Made by a program: the position numbers and the translations under genes. A stretch of DNA of 64,000 bases, taken from the NCBI RefSeq assembly GCF_029906345.1, contig NZ_JARYGY010000002.1, positions 180,050 to 244,049 of the forward strand, read 5' to 3'. Each line of letters begins with the position of its first letter. The first letter of the stretch is position 1. Source of the DNA: Aquimarina mycalae (GTDB lineage: Bacteria; Bacteroidota; Bacteroidia; Flavobacteriales; Flavobacteriaceae). The notes under the pieces are model-generated. The model was given only the letters and a program-made list of their open reading frames with translations, was not told the origin of the DNA and did no database searches. This document shows, piece by piece, positions 30,301 through 38,348 of this stretch.

Positions 30301-30780
30301 AGGAAGTTGGTACATTTTAAGATCATTATTATCAAACAGTACTTGTTCGTACGTAATTACTATACGTTTATAGTTTTTAGGCAAAATCGGATAGATTCTA
30401 GCTTTATAATTATTTCCTTGTGTTTTTTCTAAAAGACCTGGATCTATATTTTGCCTAACTGTACTTTCATACGCTACTCTTGCCAGTTCTTTTTCGACAA
30501 TTACAGCTTCTCTCATTTTTCCATTAACATCCATAGAAAACCCCGAAACTGATTGCCCTTCACCTAACGGAAACATTAATTCTCCCTCTAATGTTCTATC
30601 TAATTCATTATAGAATTTCATATCATACACTGTGGTAGCAAAGTTTCCAACAATTTTAACATCTACCTTTAATGCAGATAATTTTAATTGCGTTGAATCA
30701 TTTAACTTAACTTTAGGTGTCTCCTGAGAATATATCTTTACAAAAAATATAAGAAATAGAAAGAGTATAGAATTTTTCAT
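27355..30780 (-). CDS. VIT-VWA-CarboxypepD_reg-TonB plug-TPR-DUF2135 fusion protein
   Basis: The 1141-residue exported protein (signal MKNSILFLFLIFFVKIYSQ) joins domains that are normally separate. Residues ~25-165 are a VIT domain (LEGELMFPLGEGQSVSGFSM). About 260-440 is a VWA domain (KVTVLWDSSFSTNKRK as a degenerate MIDAS, EVLLFTDGLANLGG). About 635-710 is a carboxypeptidase-regulatory fold (VSGVITDNEGLPLPGVNI, ELVISYVGFTTKEI). About 715-830 is a TonB-receptor plug (LEEVVVMAQG, PLYILDGIPVND, ILKGESGNALYGAKGSNGVVVITTKTG). About 850-1020 is TPR-like helices, and about 1030-1130 DUF2135 (DWNHNDTDIDLWVIDPN). There is no outer-membrane barrel after the plug, so it cannot be a working TonB receptor. 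It may be a periplasmic or surface scaffold. It stands alone, with a possible promoter at 30991-30998. Confidence 0.88.
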   Translation of the reverse strand: MKNSILFLFLIFFVKIYSQETPKVKLNDSTQLKLSALKVDVKIVGNFATTVYDMKFYNELDRTLEGELMFPLGEGQSVSGFSMDVNGKMREAVIVEKELARVAYESTVRQNIDPGLLEKTQGNNYKARIYPILPKNYKRIVITYEQVLFDNNDLKMYQLPLGFTENLDEFSVNIEKYGGAKPLDTSNNLVFAQTNNKYHATLYKQDYTPSSSITIQIPNSENSFQILSFRDFFYINHRLEPDSRIKEKPKKVTVLWDSSFSTNKRKIEKEIGVLDLYFKYLQNCEVQLISFNSSVDVNKTFKVSNGDWLILKNEIENIVYDGGTSLSFLDKLKIKSDEVLLFTDGLANLGGFTRKIKRSIYVINSSVSGDHRFMKQIATSSGGNYINLSRYSIKNALEILKYETYQFLGVANNKAIEEVYPNHNTNVMSDFSLAGKFSEDTSIKLLFGYQNKITKEIEIPISNKTEDKITRRLWAKQKLQSLSKNTKENKRDIIYLAKQYKLITDYTSMLILDRIEDYVKYRIEPPNELKEAYKERIANIEEEELYKKEELEERKIYLFKGYEKLLTWYNTKFPEKIEKPRNQTNSVNESNSATVQHASIDTSQEPTNNTTNTPVESRKNTIDPTKRTVSGVITDNEGLPLPGVNIIVKGTASGVQTDFDGNFMINVETDQELVISYVGFTTKEITADNSGAIQVKLTEDASMLEEVVVMAQGITTQKMTRSTTISTITSESLEGKVTGISVQNSQPETNSSIQIRGVSSISGAQPLYILDGIPVNDNPTGTLSPDEIESIQILKGESGNALYGAKGSNGVVVITTKTGKIENKEKIDALNQKISDKIELKSWNPDTPYLKTLEQEKTIELAYSKYLEIRNQYANTPAFYLDVADFFDKRKASDIAIKILTNLMEVELDNHELMRALAYKLEYFEQYNLAVIVYEKILELRPEEPQSYRDLALAYEYDEAYQKSFDLLYKIYDGELLEKDEDERFLGIEELAYVELNRLVYKYERKLKLSKSIRKQFKETPVDVRVVIDWNHNDTDIDLWVIDPNKEKGYYSNSETEIGGRLSSDMTEGYGPEEFMLKNALKGKYKVMIDYFADNVQKISGPTVLKVTLFTNYGKKNESRKISIVRLGKEEKEMEIGNLIF

Positions 30781-30990
30781 GGTGTTTTTTTTGGATTTAC
30801 AGTAAAGCTCTTAATAAACTGTAATTCGTAAAACCTATAATGAGTAAACATATCATTTGAATGAGCAAACGGTCTTACAAACAAAAGTCATTTAAATCCA
30901 ACACTAACATTTTCTTAAATCACAACGGAACCAAGATGAAATACTAGATTACGAAGTTCATGTTTTGTTAATATCTGAGTCATAAAGAGG

Positions 30991-30998
30991 CAAAGATA
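30991..30998 (-). promoter_or_regulatory. Candidate -7 element (TATCTTTG, - strand)
   Basis: CAAAGATA on + is a full consensus match on -, but it is about 210 bases upstream of the start at 30780 and no -33 box is clear. Confidence 0.35.
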
Positions 30999-31034
30999 TT
31001 ATTTGAATTCCTGAACTAAAATTCAATGTATTGA

Positions 31035-31721
31035 CTAAGGAAGTGCTGGAATACTACTAGGGTTCATTCTGAGAAAATTAGCTAAAGATATTAACCTACC
31101 ATCATTTAATTCAATCAAAACATCACTCGTGGTTCGATCTCTACCTAAAGTTTCAAAAAAAGAATGTCTTATACTTAAATATCTAGGATTTTGACTACTA
31201 AAAAAAAGCATAATTTCTCGGTTAGCACCATTCATTTGAAAATTGAAACGTATAGTTGGATCATTGAGCCAGTTGCTTAGTAATTGTACATCGCTATCAA
31301 GAGCTAGATTATGAGATCTAGCATAAACCCGACGTCTCTGTTGAGGTCCCAATAACACATATCCCATAGTAGCAAATCGTTCTGTAAGCAGGTGCATTAA
31401 GCTTAATTGAAAAGAATGATCAGAAGCATTCAACATATCATCTATATCTACAGCTCCACTGGAAAAGCTATCTATTATTATTGGGGTTCTATTTACAAAA
31501 CGCATAGAAACTCTAACAGGTGTATCAATAAACTGCATAATGCCACGAATAAAATTAGTCATTTTTGGTACACTATTGGGTCTAGCAGCATATCGCAAAA
31601 GGTTATTCAAGATATAAAACGTAACTACTCCATTTGTTGTCCGAGTTAAACGTTCTAAAAATTGATCTACCAATGGATTTTGAATATTCTGACCTGCACC
31701 AAGACCTGTTATTGAAATCAT
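31035..31721 (-). CDS. Hypothetical protein of unknown function
   Basis: The 228-residue protein has no signal peptide and no membrane span. It begins MISITGLGAGQNIQNP and has helical middle segments (SDHSFQLSLMHLLTERFATMGYV). Basic and aromatic residues are spread through it (GPQQRRRVYARSHNLALD), with LIELNDGRLISLANFLRMNP near the end. I do not recognise a family and see no catalytic motif. It lies 71 bases downstream of the DUF4846 gene on the same strand and may be co-transcribed. Base use looks like its neighbours, so there is no sign of recent transfer. Confidence 0.65.
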   Translation of the reverse strand: MISITGLGAGQNIQNPLVDQFLERLTRTTNGVVTFYILNNLLRYAARPNSVPKMTNFIRGIMQFIDTPVRVSMRFVNRTPIIIDSFSSGAVDIDDMLNASDHSFQLSLMHLLTERFATMGYVLLGPQQRRRVYARSHNLALDSDVQLLSNWLNDPTIRFNFQMNGANREIMLFFSSQNPRYLSIRHSFFETLGRDRTTSDVLIELNDGRLISLANFLRMNPSSIPALP

Positions 31722-31792
31722 CTGTATTTAAAAAGTTTCTAGTTATTAAAATTACAGAATCTTTATTAAGATCACAATGGCAAATTGTAAAA

Positions 31793-32686
31793 TTACTTAA
31801 ACCTAATAAACAATGCTTTTTCAAAATGATAACTGGGTGTATACACAGCTTCATTTTCTACAAATCTATACCAAGGTGAAATACTAGTATCTTCAAAATT
31901 CTTAAGCAGACAGACATTTTGGGCTGGTGTATTTCCTTGCGCTAACAAAAACAGTTTATCTCCTTGATCATTCACAATCTCATCAACTATCATCTCTATA
32001 TGTCCTGGTGAACCAGGTTTTACCAACATATCGCCAATAGTCAAATCTTTTACTTTTACTTTAGGTAGTTCTGTGTGCAAGGACAAAGTGCCTGCATACG
32101 TATAAATCAAGTTCAGATATTTATAAAAATTGCTTTTAGAAGTATTGGGCGAAGCTGTTTTATGAAATGTGACTTTATTTCCCTTAATTTTTGGTCTAAA
32201 GCCTTCAGCATATTTTTTCCACGAACAATAATGGCCAGAAGTAAAGTTAAACCCGACTTCATCTTTTCTATTCGCATCCCATAAATATTCTGCCCTCATT
32301 CTCATAAGTGCATCCGCACATTGTTGTAATCCATTTGATGGAACAGGAACTTCTAAAATTGCATCATGCCAATGCTGTGCAAAATACTGTGTATTGTCAT
32401 AATTAATAATCGGAGATCCATGCTTTTTTAATTTATAGTTCCGTAAATATTCCTGAAAAGAACCTTTAACATATTTTGTTCTTTGATATCCTTTTGGCAC
32501 TACAACTCTTGTTGAAATCGAATCTCCTTCTTCATGAATATAATCGGGAATAGAAACGATATTTTTTACAACCCCTTTTACGTGATTGGTAAGATGTTTC
32601 CCATTTGATGTTATCCTAAAAAGTAGCACAGCAGCAACAATTACAACACACACAAAAACACCTTTTTTCATATAGTTAAATAGCAC
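31793..32686 (-). CDS. DUF4846-family exported protein
   Basis: The 297-residue protein has an N-terminal signal anchor (MKKGVFVCVVIVAAVLLF; the in-frame Met at residue 6 may be the real start). The mature part matches what I know as DUF4846: a GSFQEYLRNYKLKKHGSP stretch, the conserved LQQCADALMRMRAEYLWDANRKDEVGFNFTSGHYCSW and IGDMLVKPGSPGHIEMIVDEIV. The Cys and His placements (HWHDA, PGSPGHIE) recall NlpC/P60-like folds but a catalytic role is speculation. Its function is not established. Confidence 0.75.
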   Translation of the reverse strand: MLFNYMKKGVFVCVVIVAAVLLFRITSNGKHLTNHVKGVVKNIVSIPDYIHEEGDSISTRVVVPKGYQRTKYVKGSFQEYLRNYKLKKHGSPIINYDNTQYFAQHWHDAILEVPVPSNGLQQCADALMRMRAEYLWDANRKDEVGFNFTSGHYCSWKKYAEGFRPKIKGNKVTFHKTASPNTSKSNFYKYLNLIYTYAGTLSLHTELPKVKVKDLTIGDMLVKPGSPGHIEMIVDEIVNDQGDKLFLLAQGNTPAQNVCLLKNFEDTSISPWYRFVENEAVYTPSYHFEKALFIRFK

Positions 32687-32860
32687 ATTAGAAACTAAAA
32701 AATGTTAGAGATTCATATGATTTCCCTGAAATCTAATTAACTCAAAATATAAATACAATATTTATTTTAACAAATAATTAACAAACGTGTGATTTTTAAC
32801 AAAGGTCTTTTAAGCATCATTCATAAATCAAAAAATTCATTTAATCAAAAAACGAACAGT

Positions 32861-33517
32861 ATGAAAACATTATTTTTATTACCCATTTTAATACTCACAA
32901 TTCTTAGCTCAAGAGCTCAGGATGACACTTCGAATCTTTTTAACAAAGGGGATTTTTTTATTTCGGGAACTGTAAGCTATAGAAACGCTACTAAAGAAGA
33001 CCTAAGCTCTAATTCAGAATTTAATAATGAATATGTAACACTCAGTCCTGAGCTTGGTTATTTCGTTAACAATAATTTGGCCGTCGGATCCAGAGCAAGT
33101 TTATTTTCCAATAAAAACGAATCCGAGAACAGCATAAGTAGAATAGAAGGTTATACCTTAGGAGTTTTTGGTAGATATCATTTCGACCTAAGTAATAGAC
33201 TGCTTTTATTTACAGAACTTAATTTAAATTATACTAGAACAGAAAACGGTTATTTATTCTCGGGAGATGATTTTACGAATAGAACTGATTCCGTTTCGAA
33301 TGAATATGCTGCAGAAATTATACCTGGGATTATGTTTTTTCTATCTAAGAATTTTGCATTAACCTCTAGGCTCGGTAGTATTAAATATAGTATCGGAGAC
33401 AGTTATGATTCTAGTGTGACCGATACATCCTATAACTTCTCTGATCAAGATTTCGACTCTTTTTCTGCTAATTTTAATCTTAACAACCTGCATTTCGGTA
33501 TTCTATATCGTATTTAA
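32861..33517 (+). CDS. Outer-membrane beta-barrel protein
   Basis: The start at 32861 is chosen because MKTLFLLPILILTILSSRAQ is a clean signal peptide; a longer in-frame ATG at 32789 would place a charged 24-residue extension before it. The mature 198 residues show alternating hydrophobic/polar strands (LSPELGYFVNNNLAVGSRASLF, GVFGRYHFDL, LLFTELNLNYTR, FSANFNLNNLHFGILYRI) as in small outer-membrane barrels, and a terminal aromatic residue context. It resembles OmpA/OprF-like N-terminal or PorT-like barrels but I cannot name the family. Confidence 0.78.
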   Translation: MKTLFLLPILILTILSSRAQDDTSNLFNKGDFFISGTVSYRNATKEDLSSNSEFNNEYVTLSPELGYFVNNNLAVGSRASLFSNKNESENSISRIEGYTLGVFGRYHFDLSNRLLLFTELNLNYTRTENGYLFSGDDFTNRTDSVSNEYAAEIIPGIMFFLSKNFALTSRLGSIKYSIGDSYDSSVTDTSYNFSDQDFDSFSANFNLNNLHFGILYRI

Positions 33518-33523
33518 TAAATC

Positions 33524-33559
33524 AAAAAAAACCGATACAAATTGTATCGGTTTTTTTTA
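33524..33559. terminator. Bidirectional terminator between the OMP gene and nqrF
   Basis: A 10-bp perfect stem (33531-33540 ACCGATACAA, 33542-33551 TTGTATCGGT) is flanked by A-run and T-run on both sides. It ends both the + strand gene and the - strand nqr operon. Confidence 0.9.
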
Positions 33560-33582
33560 TTTTACAAAGAGATAGAATGTGT

Positions 33583-34890
33583 CTACCCTCCAAAGTCATC
33601 AAATCTGATATGTTCATCTGGAATACCAAAATCTTCTCCCATTTTCTGAACAGCTTTGTTCATTAATGGAGGTCCACAGAAATATAACTCTATATCTTCT
33701 GGCGATTCATGATGATTCAAGTAATTATCGATCACACAGTTATGTATAAACCCTACAAATCCATCTCCTTCTGCATTGATATCACTTTTTACTTTCCAAT
33801 TATCTTCTTCCAAAGGCTCAGAAAGTGCTAAATAGAATTTAAAATTAGGGAAGTTTTTCTCTAAATCATAAAAATGCTCTAGGTAGAATAATTCTCTTTT
33901 AGAACGACCTCCATACCAATATGTAACTTTACGTCCAGTTTGTAAAGTTTTGAATAGATGATATAAATGAGATCGCATTGGTGCCATACCAGCTCCTCCA
34001 CCTACATATAACATTTCTGCTTCTGATTCATTGATAAAGAATTCCCCATAAGGTCCTGAGATCGTTACCTTATCTCCTGGTTTCTGAGCAAATATATACG
34101 ATGATGCCACACCTGGATTTACATCCATCCATCCGTTTTTATTTCTATCCCAAGGTGGAGTAGCTATACGTACATTCAACATAATCTCTCTTCCTTCTGC
34201 AGGATAAGAAGCCATAGAATATGCACGCTCTACAGTTTCACTGTTTTTCATGACTAATGGCCATAAACCAAACTTATCCCATTCTGCTTGAAATTTATCT
34301 GGAGTTTCATGTTCTTCAGGGTGTGCAGTAATATCAATATCAGCATACTTAATCTCACATTGTGGGATTTCAATCTGAATATATCCACCTGCTTTATATC
34401 CCATATCCTCAGGAATACGTACAACGAACTCCTTAATAAATGAGGCCACATTATAGTTACGTACTACTTCTGCTTCCCATTTCTTAATTCCGAATACTTC
34501 TTCTGGAACCTCGATATTCATATCTTGTTTTACCTTTACCTGGCAAGCAAGACGTGCTCCATGTTGTAACTCTTTACGAGAAAAATGCGGCGTCTCAGTT
34601 GGTAGTGCTTCTCCTCCACCTTCTAGTACGTGACACTCACATTGAATACAAGTTCCTCCACCACCACAAGCTGATGGTAAAAATATTTTTTCATTCCCTA
34701 AAGTAGATAGTAATGTTCCTCCTGAAGCTACTTCAATCTCCTTTTCACCGTTAATAGTTATTTTAACGGGTCCAGATGGTAATAATTTATCTTTTGCAAA
34801 TAATAAAATCCCTACTAAAACTAAGGTTAGAACCAAAAACGAAATAATGGTAATAACGATTGTTCCAATTGTCGATGCTAAAAATATCAT
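33583..34890 (-). CDS. nqrF: Na+-NQR subunit F (NADH-oxidising)
   Basis: The 435-residue subunit receives electrons from NADH. It has one N-terminal span (~10-31), a 2Fe-2S ferredoxin domain with Cys75, Cys81, Cys84 and Cys116 (CGGGGTCIQC...LACQ), then a FAD-binding domain (RAYSMASYP) and an NADH-binding domain (YVGGGAGMAPMRS, YFCGPPLMNKAV). It is the last gene of the nqrABCDEF operon, 1 base after nqrE. Length and order are as in Vibrio-type Nqr. Confidence 0.97.
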   Translation of the reverse strand: MIFLASTIGTIVITIISFLVLTLVLVGILLFAKDKLLPSGPVKITINGEKEIEVASGGTLLSTLGNEKIFLPSACGGGGTCIQCECHVLEGGGEALPTETPHFSRKELQHGARLACQVKVKQDMNIEVPEEVFGIKKWEAEVVRNYNVASFIKEFVVRIPEDMGYKAGGYIQIEIPQCEIKYADIDITAHPEEHETPDKFQAEWDKFGLWPLVMKNSETVERAYSMASYPAEGREIMLNVRIATPPWDRNKNGWMDVNPGVASSYIFAQKPGDKVTISGPYGEFFINESEAEMLYVGGGAGMAPMRSHLYHLFKTLQTGRKVTYWYGGRSKRELFYLEHFYDLEKNFPNFKFYLALSEPLEEDNWKVKSDINAEGDGFVGFIHNCVIDNYLNHHESPEDIELYFCGPPLMNKAVQKMGEDFGIPDEHIRFDDFGG

Positions 34891-34891
34891 G

Positions 34892-35605
34892 TTATTTAAG
34901 TATTGAAACGTTAGTATTTTCTGCTACTTCTTTAGCAGCTTTCTCTTCTACCTGAACAGTTTTTTCTTTCTTTGCTTCCTCTTCATCACCTCCAGTTAGC
35001 ATTCCTCCAAAACTCATAAAACCAATGGCCATAAGTCCAGTTAGAATAAAAGTAATTCCTAATCCTCTTAACGGAGCAGGAACATTAGAGTATCTGATCT
35101 TTTCTCTAATAGCTGCTATGGCTAGAATTGCCAAGAACCATCCGATTCCAGATCCAATACCATATACACCTGCATGAGTAATAGTTGCAAATTCTTTCTG
35201 TTGCATAAACAATGATCCACCAAGGATGGCACAGTTTACCGCAATCAATGGTAAGAAAATACCTAAAGAGTTGTATAATGAAGGTGAGAATTTCTCAACC
35301 ACAATTTCTACTAATTGTACCATGGTTGCAATAGTAGCAATAAATAAAATAAAGGTTAAGAAACTTAAATCATAATCTGCATATTCTGGACCTAACCAAA
35401 CTAAAGCACCTTCTCTAAGAATATACTTATCAAGTAAAAAGTTTAACGGTACTGTAATTGCTAAAACGAATATAACTGCTGCTCCAAGACCAACAGCTGT
35501 TGACACCTTTTTGGATACTGCTAAGTATGAACACATTCCTAAGAAGAATGCAAATACCATGTTATCTATAAAGATTGATTTTAAAAATAATTCTAAATAT
35601 TCCAT
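34892..35605 (-). CDS. nqrE: Na+-NQR subunit E
   Basis: The 237-residue membrane subunit carries the two Cys that hold the intramembrane iron-sulfur centre shared with NqrD: Cys25 (GMCSYLAV) and Cys125 (VNCAILGG). About six spans are readable. The C-terminus carries a charged extension ([23 protein letters not shown]) of ~30 residues not found in the Vibrio protein. Spaced 61 bases after nqrD. Confidence 0.97.
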   Translation of the reverse strand: MEYLELFLKSIFIDNMVFAFFLGMCSYLAVSKKVSTAVGLGAAVIFVLAITVPLNFLLDKYILREGALVWLGPEYADYDLSFLTFILFIATIATMVQLVEIVVEKFSPSLYNSLGIFLPLIAVNCAILGGSLFMQQKEFATITHAGVYGIGSGIGWFLAILAIAAIREKIRYSNVPAPLRGLGITFILTGLMAIGFMSFGGMLTGGDEEEAKKEKTVQVEEKAAKEVAENTNVSILK

Positions 35606-35666
35606 TTTTTATACGTTTTTAGTTTTAGTTGAAACTATAAAGTTCCAACCTTAACTGTGAACTTTT

Positions 35667-36359
35667 CTAGTGATCTTCGATTAGTGCTTTATTTCTACTT
35701 CTCTGAATCCAGATAATAATCCCTACGGTAATCAAAGCCATTGGCGCTAGTACCATAAAACCATTATTTTCATATCCATAAGCATATAATCCAGTTTTCT
35801 CAATTGGATCTCCTAATACTTTAGCTCCTAGTAAAGTTCCAGATCCCAATAGCTCTCTAAAGAAAGCTACTATAATCAATAAAACTCCATAACCAGCAGC
35901 ATTACCAATACCGTCAAGGAAAGATTTCCAAGGCCCGTTACCTAAAGCAAATGCTTCAAAACGTCCCATAATAATACAGTTCGTAATAATAAGACCAATA
36001 AATACCGAAAGCTCTTTACTTAATGTATACGCAAATGCTTTCAGCACTTGATCTACTACAATTACCAAAGCTGCTACTACTACTAATTGTACTATAATTC
36101 TGATTTTGGATGGTATGATGTTTCTCATCAATGAGATTACCACATTACCAATACCTAATACAAAAATTACAGAAATTGCCATCACAATCGAAGGTTTCAA
36201 CTGAGCAGTAATTGCTAATGCAGAACAAATACCTAATACCTGTATAGTAATTGGATTGTTATCTGTAAGAGGATCTGATAGTAGTTTCTTGTTTTTCTTC
36301 GAAAACAAAGGCTCCTTTGGCTCTTTTACTTTAACTTTTTCTTCTGTTACTTCAGCCAT
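35667..36359 (-). CDS. nqrD: Na+-NQR subunit D
   Basis: The 230-residue membrane subunit has Cys45 (GICSALAI) and Cys128 (ITNCIIMG), partners of the NqrE cysteines in the intramembrane cluster. A Lys/Glu-rich N-terminal extension of ~30 residues precedes the first span. Abuts nqrC with a 3-base gap. Confidence 0.97.
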   Translation of the reverse strand: MAEVTEEKVKVKEPKEPLFSKKNKKLLSDPLTDNNPITIQVLGICSALAITAQLKPSIVMAISVIFVLGIGNVVISLMRNIIPSKIRIIVQLVVVAALVIVVDQVLKAFAYTLSKELSVFIGLIITNCIIMGRFEAFALGNGPWKSFLDGIGNAAGYGVLLIIVAFFRELLGSGTLLGAKVLGDPIEKTGLYAYGYENNGFMVLAPMALITVGIIIWIQRSRNKALIEDH

Positions 36360-36362
36360 CTG

Positions 36363-37118
36363 TTATTTTTTTAAAGTTTCGAAATAAGGTTGATACATTT
36401 TGATACCTTTCTTCACCATTGCCGTAACACCGTCTCCAGTAATTGTAGCACCAGCCATAGCATCTACTTCATTATCTCCTTTATCAATGTTTTTAGGATC
36501 TGCATTACCTTTCTTTACAGTAATTCCTTTATAATTACCTGATGCATCTAATATGCTTTCTCCTATAAAGTCATCTCTAAAATAAGCTTCTTTGATGTTA
36601 GCTCCTAAACCAGGTGTTTCTCCTTTATGGTCAAAAAACGCTCCTTTTACGGTCTTAAACTCTTTATCTAAAGAAACATATCCCCAGATCGCATCCCAAA
36701 GACCATTACCTCTCATAGGTACTACATAAAACTCTTCTCCATCTTTCTTACCTATAAACAAAGGAAGTTTTCTTTGGTAATTAGCATCTTGCTTTACCTT
36801 ATCATTTTCTTTTTTAACCTCAATATTAAAAGCATCTGAAGTTTTCTCTGCAGAGTTACCAGTAATGATATATTGCTCATCTCCTACATATTTATCAAAT
36901 AACTCCTGAGCTTTCTCAGCAGGTACAAACTCATTAGGATCTTCTGTATCAGCAATCCCCATTGCAAACAAAATATTCTGTTGCTTTTCTGTGATTTTAT
37001 TAGCTGTAATATTAGGTTTCAAAACCGAAGATATACCTGCTAATAAGGAACCTACCACAACTACCATAGCTACGGCAAAGATTATTGTATATGAATTTTT
37101 ATCTGTATTAATCGCCAT
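36363..37118 (-). CDS. nqrC: Na+-NQR subunit C (FMN-bearing)
   Basis: The 251-residue periplasmic-facing subunit is anchored by one span (~10-32). The covalent FMN site is VDAMAGATITG, with Thr225 as the expected attachment residue, the same number as in V. cholerae. ApbE (25942) would be the transferase. PGLGANIKEAYF is a conserved family stretch. It lies 2 bases after nqrB. Confidence 0.97.
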   Translation of the reverse strand: MAINTDKNSYTIIFAVAMVVVVGSLLAGISSVLKPNITANKITEKQQNILFAMGIADTEDPNEFVPAEKAQELFDKYVGDEQYIITGNSAEKTSDAFNIEVKKENDKVKQDANYQRKLPLFIGKKDGEEFYVVPMRGNGLWDAIWGYVSLDKEFKTVKGAFFDHKGETPGLGANIKEAYFRDDFIGESILDASGNYKGITVKKGNADPKNIDKGDNEVDAMAGATITGDGVTAMVKKGIKMYQPYFETLKK

Positions 37119-37120
37119 AA

Positions 37121-38344
37121 CTAAGCAGTTTTTAATTTTAGACGTTTCATTCTCTTCTTGATATTTCCTTGCACTACATAGTGATCAATAGTTGGAGCAA
37201 ATACATTCATTAATAGAATAGCAAGCATTACTCCTTCTGGATATGCTGGATTGAATACTCTGATCAAAATCGAAATAAATCCTATTAAGAAGCCGTATAT
37301 CCATTTTCCTTTATTAGTTTGTGATGCAGTTACAGGATCAGTAGCCATAAACACTACTCCAAAAGCAAAACCTCCAATAATTAAATGATGCCAGAATTCT
37401 GTACTCATTAAGCTATAAAACTTACTTCCAGAGCCAATCCATTCTGCACTCACAACTCCATTAAAAATTAATCCCATTGCCAAAGCACCAAGAACAGCAC
37501 TTAGCATAATTCTCCAGCTTCCGATCTTAGCAAAAATCAAAAACAAAGCTCCTAGTAAGATTAATACTGCAGAAGTTTCACCTACTGAACCAGGTATAAA
37601 TCCTAAGAACATATCAGACACAGAATACGTAAATTCTTTTCCTTGAGCTAAACTACCTAGTACAGTTTCTCCAGATATTGCATCTAATTGCGCACCTCCT
37701 GCAATTTCATTCGCTCTTTCTACTGCTCCGTGTACCCATACTTTATCTCCTGACATCCAAGTTGGATATGCAAAGAATAAAAATGCACGAATCGTAAGCG
37801 CTGGATTTAGGATGTTCATTCCTGTTCCTCCAAATACTTCTTTACCAATAACTACTCCAAAAATTACAGCCACTGCTAACATCCATAAAGGAGTATCAAC
37901 AGGCACAATTAATGGAACTAACATCCCAGTAACTAAATATCCTTCTTCTACTTCATGCTTCTTAATAACAGCAAATATAATTTCTACTGTAAGACCTACC
38001 ACATAAGAAACAACTAGTAATGGTAGTACTTTCCACAATCCAATTATCAAATTATCAAATGACCAAAATGAAGTACTAAAAAAACCAATAGCTTTTTCTA
38101 TTTCTCCTTCTGCCAAATTATGCTGATATCCAGCATTAAACATACCGAAGATCAAACAAGGCACTAATGCCATAATCACCGTATTCATCGTACGCTTAAG
38201 ATCATCAGCTCCACGAACGTGTGCTCCAGAATGCGTAGTTTCATTCGGCAGGTATAAAAAAGTATGGATTGCATTAAATGCAGGGGCCATCTTTTTATCT
38301 TTATACTTAAGTTTTAAGTTATGTAATTTACTTTTTAAACCCAT
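37121..38344 (-). CDS. nqrB: Na+-NQR subunit B (FMN and riboflavin binding)
   Basis: The 407-residue subunit is the main Na+-conducting membrane protein. The FMN-attachment threonine is in GSVGETSAV (Thr257 by my count). Many spans are visible (for example VLPLLVVSYVVGLTVEIIF and LILLGALFLIFA), and FGGTGMNILNPALTIRAFLFFAYPTWMSGD is a family signature. It follows nqrA by 4 bases. Confidence 0.97.
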   Translation of the reverse strand: MGLKSKLHNLKLKYKDKKMAPAFNAIHTFLYLPNETTHSGAHVRGADDLKRTMNTVIMALVPCLIFGMFNAGYQHNLAEGEIEKAIGFFSTSFWSFDNLIIGLWKVLPLLVVSYVVGLTVEIIFAVIKKHEVEEGYLVTGMLVPLIVPVDTPLWMLAVAVIFGVVIGKEVFGGTGMNILNPALTIRAFLFFAYPTWMSGDKVWVHGAVERANEIAGGAQLDAISGETVLGSLAQGKEFTYSVSDMFLGFIPGSVGETSAVLILLGALFLIFAKIGSWRIMLSAVLGALAMGLIFNGVVSAEWIGSGSKFYSLMSTEFWHHLIIGGFAFGVVFMATDPVTASQTNKGKWIYGFLIGFISILIRVFNPAYPEGVMLAILLMNVFAPTIDHYVVQGNIKKRMKRLKLKTA

Positions 38345-38348
38345 GACT

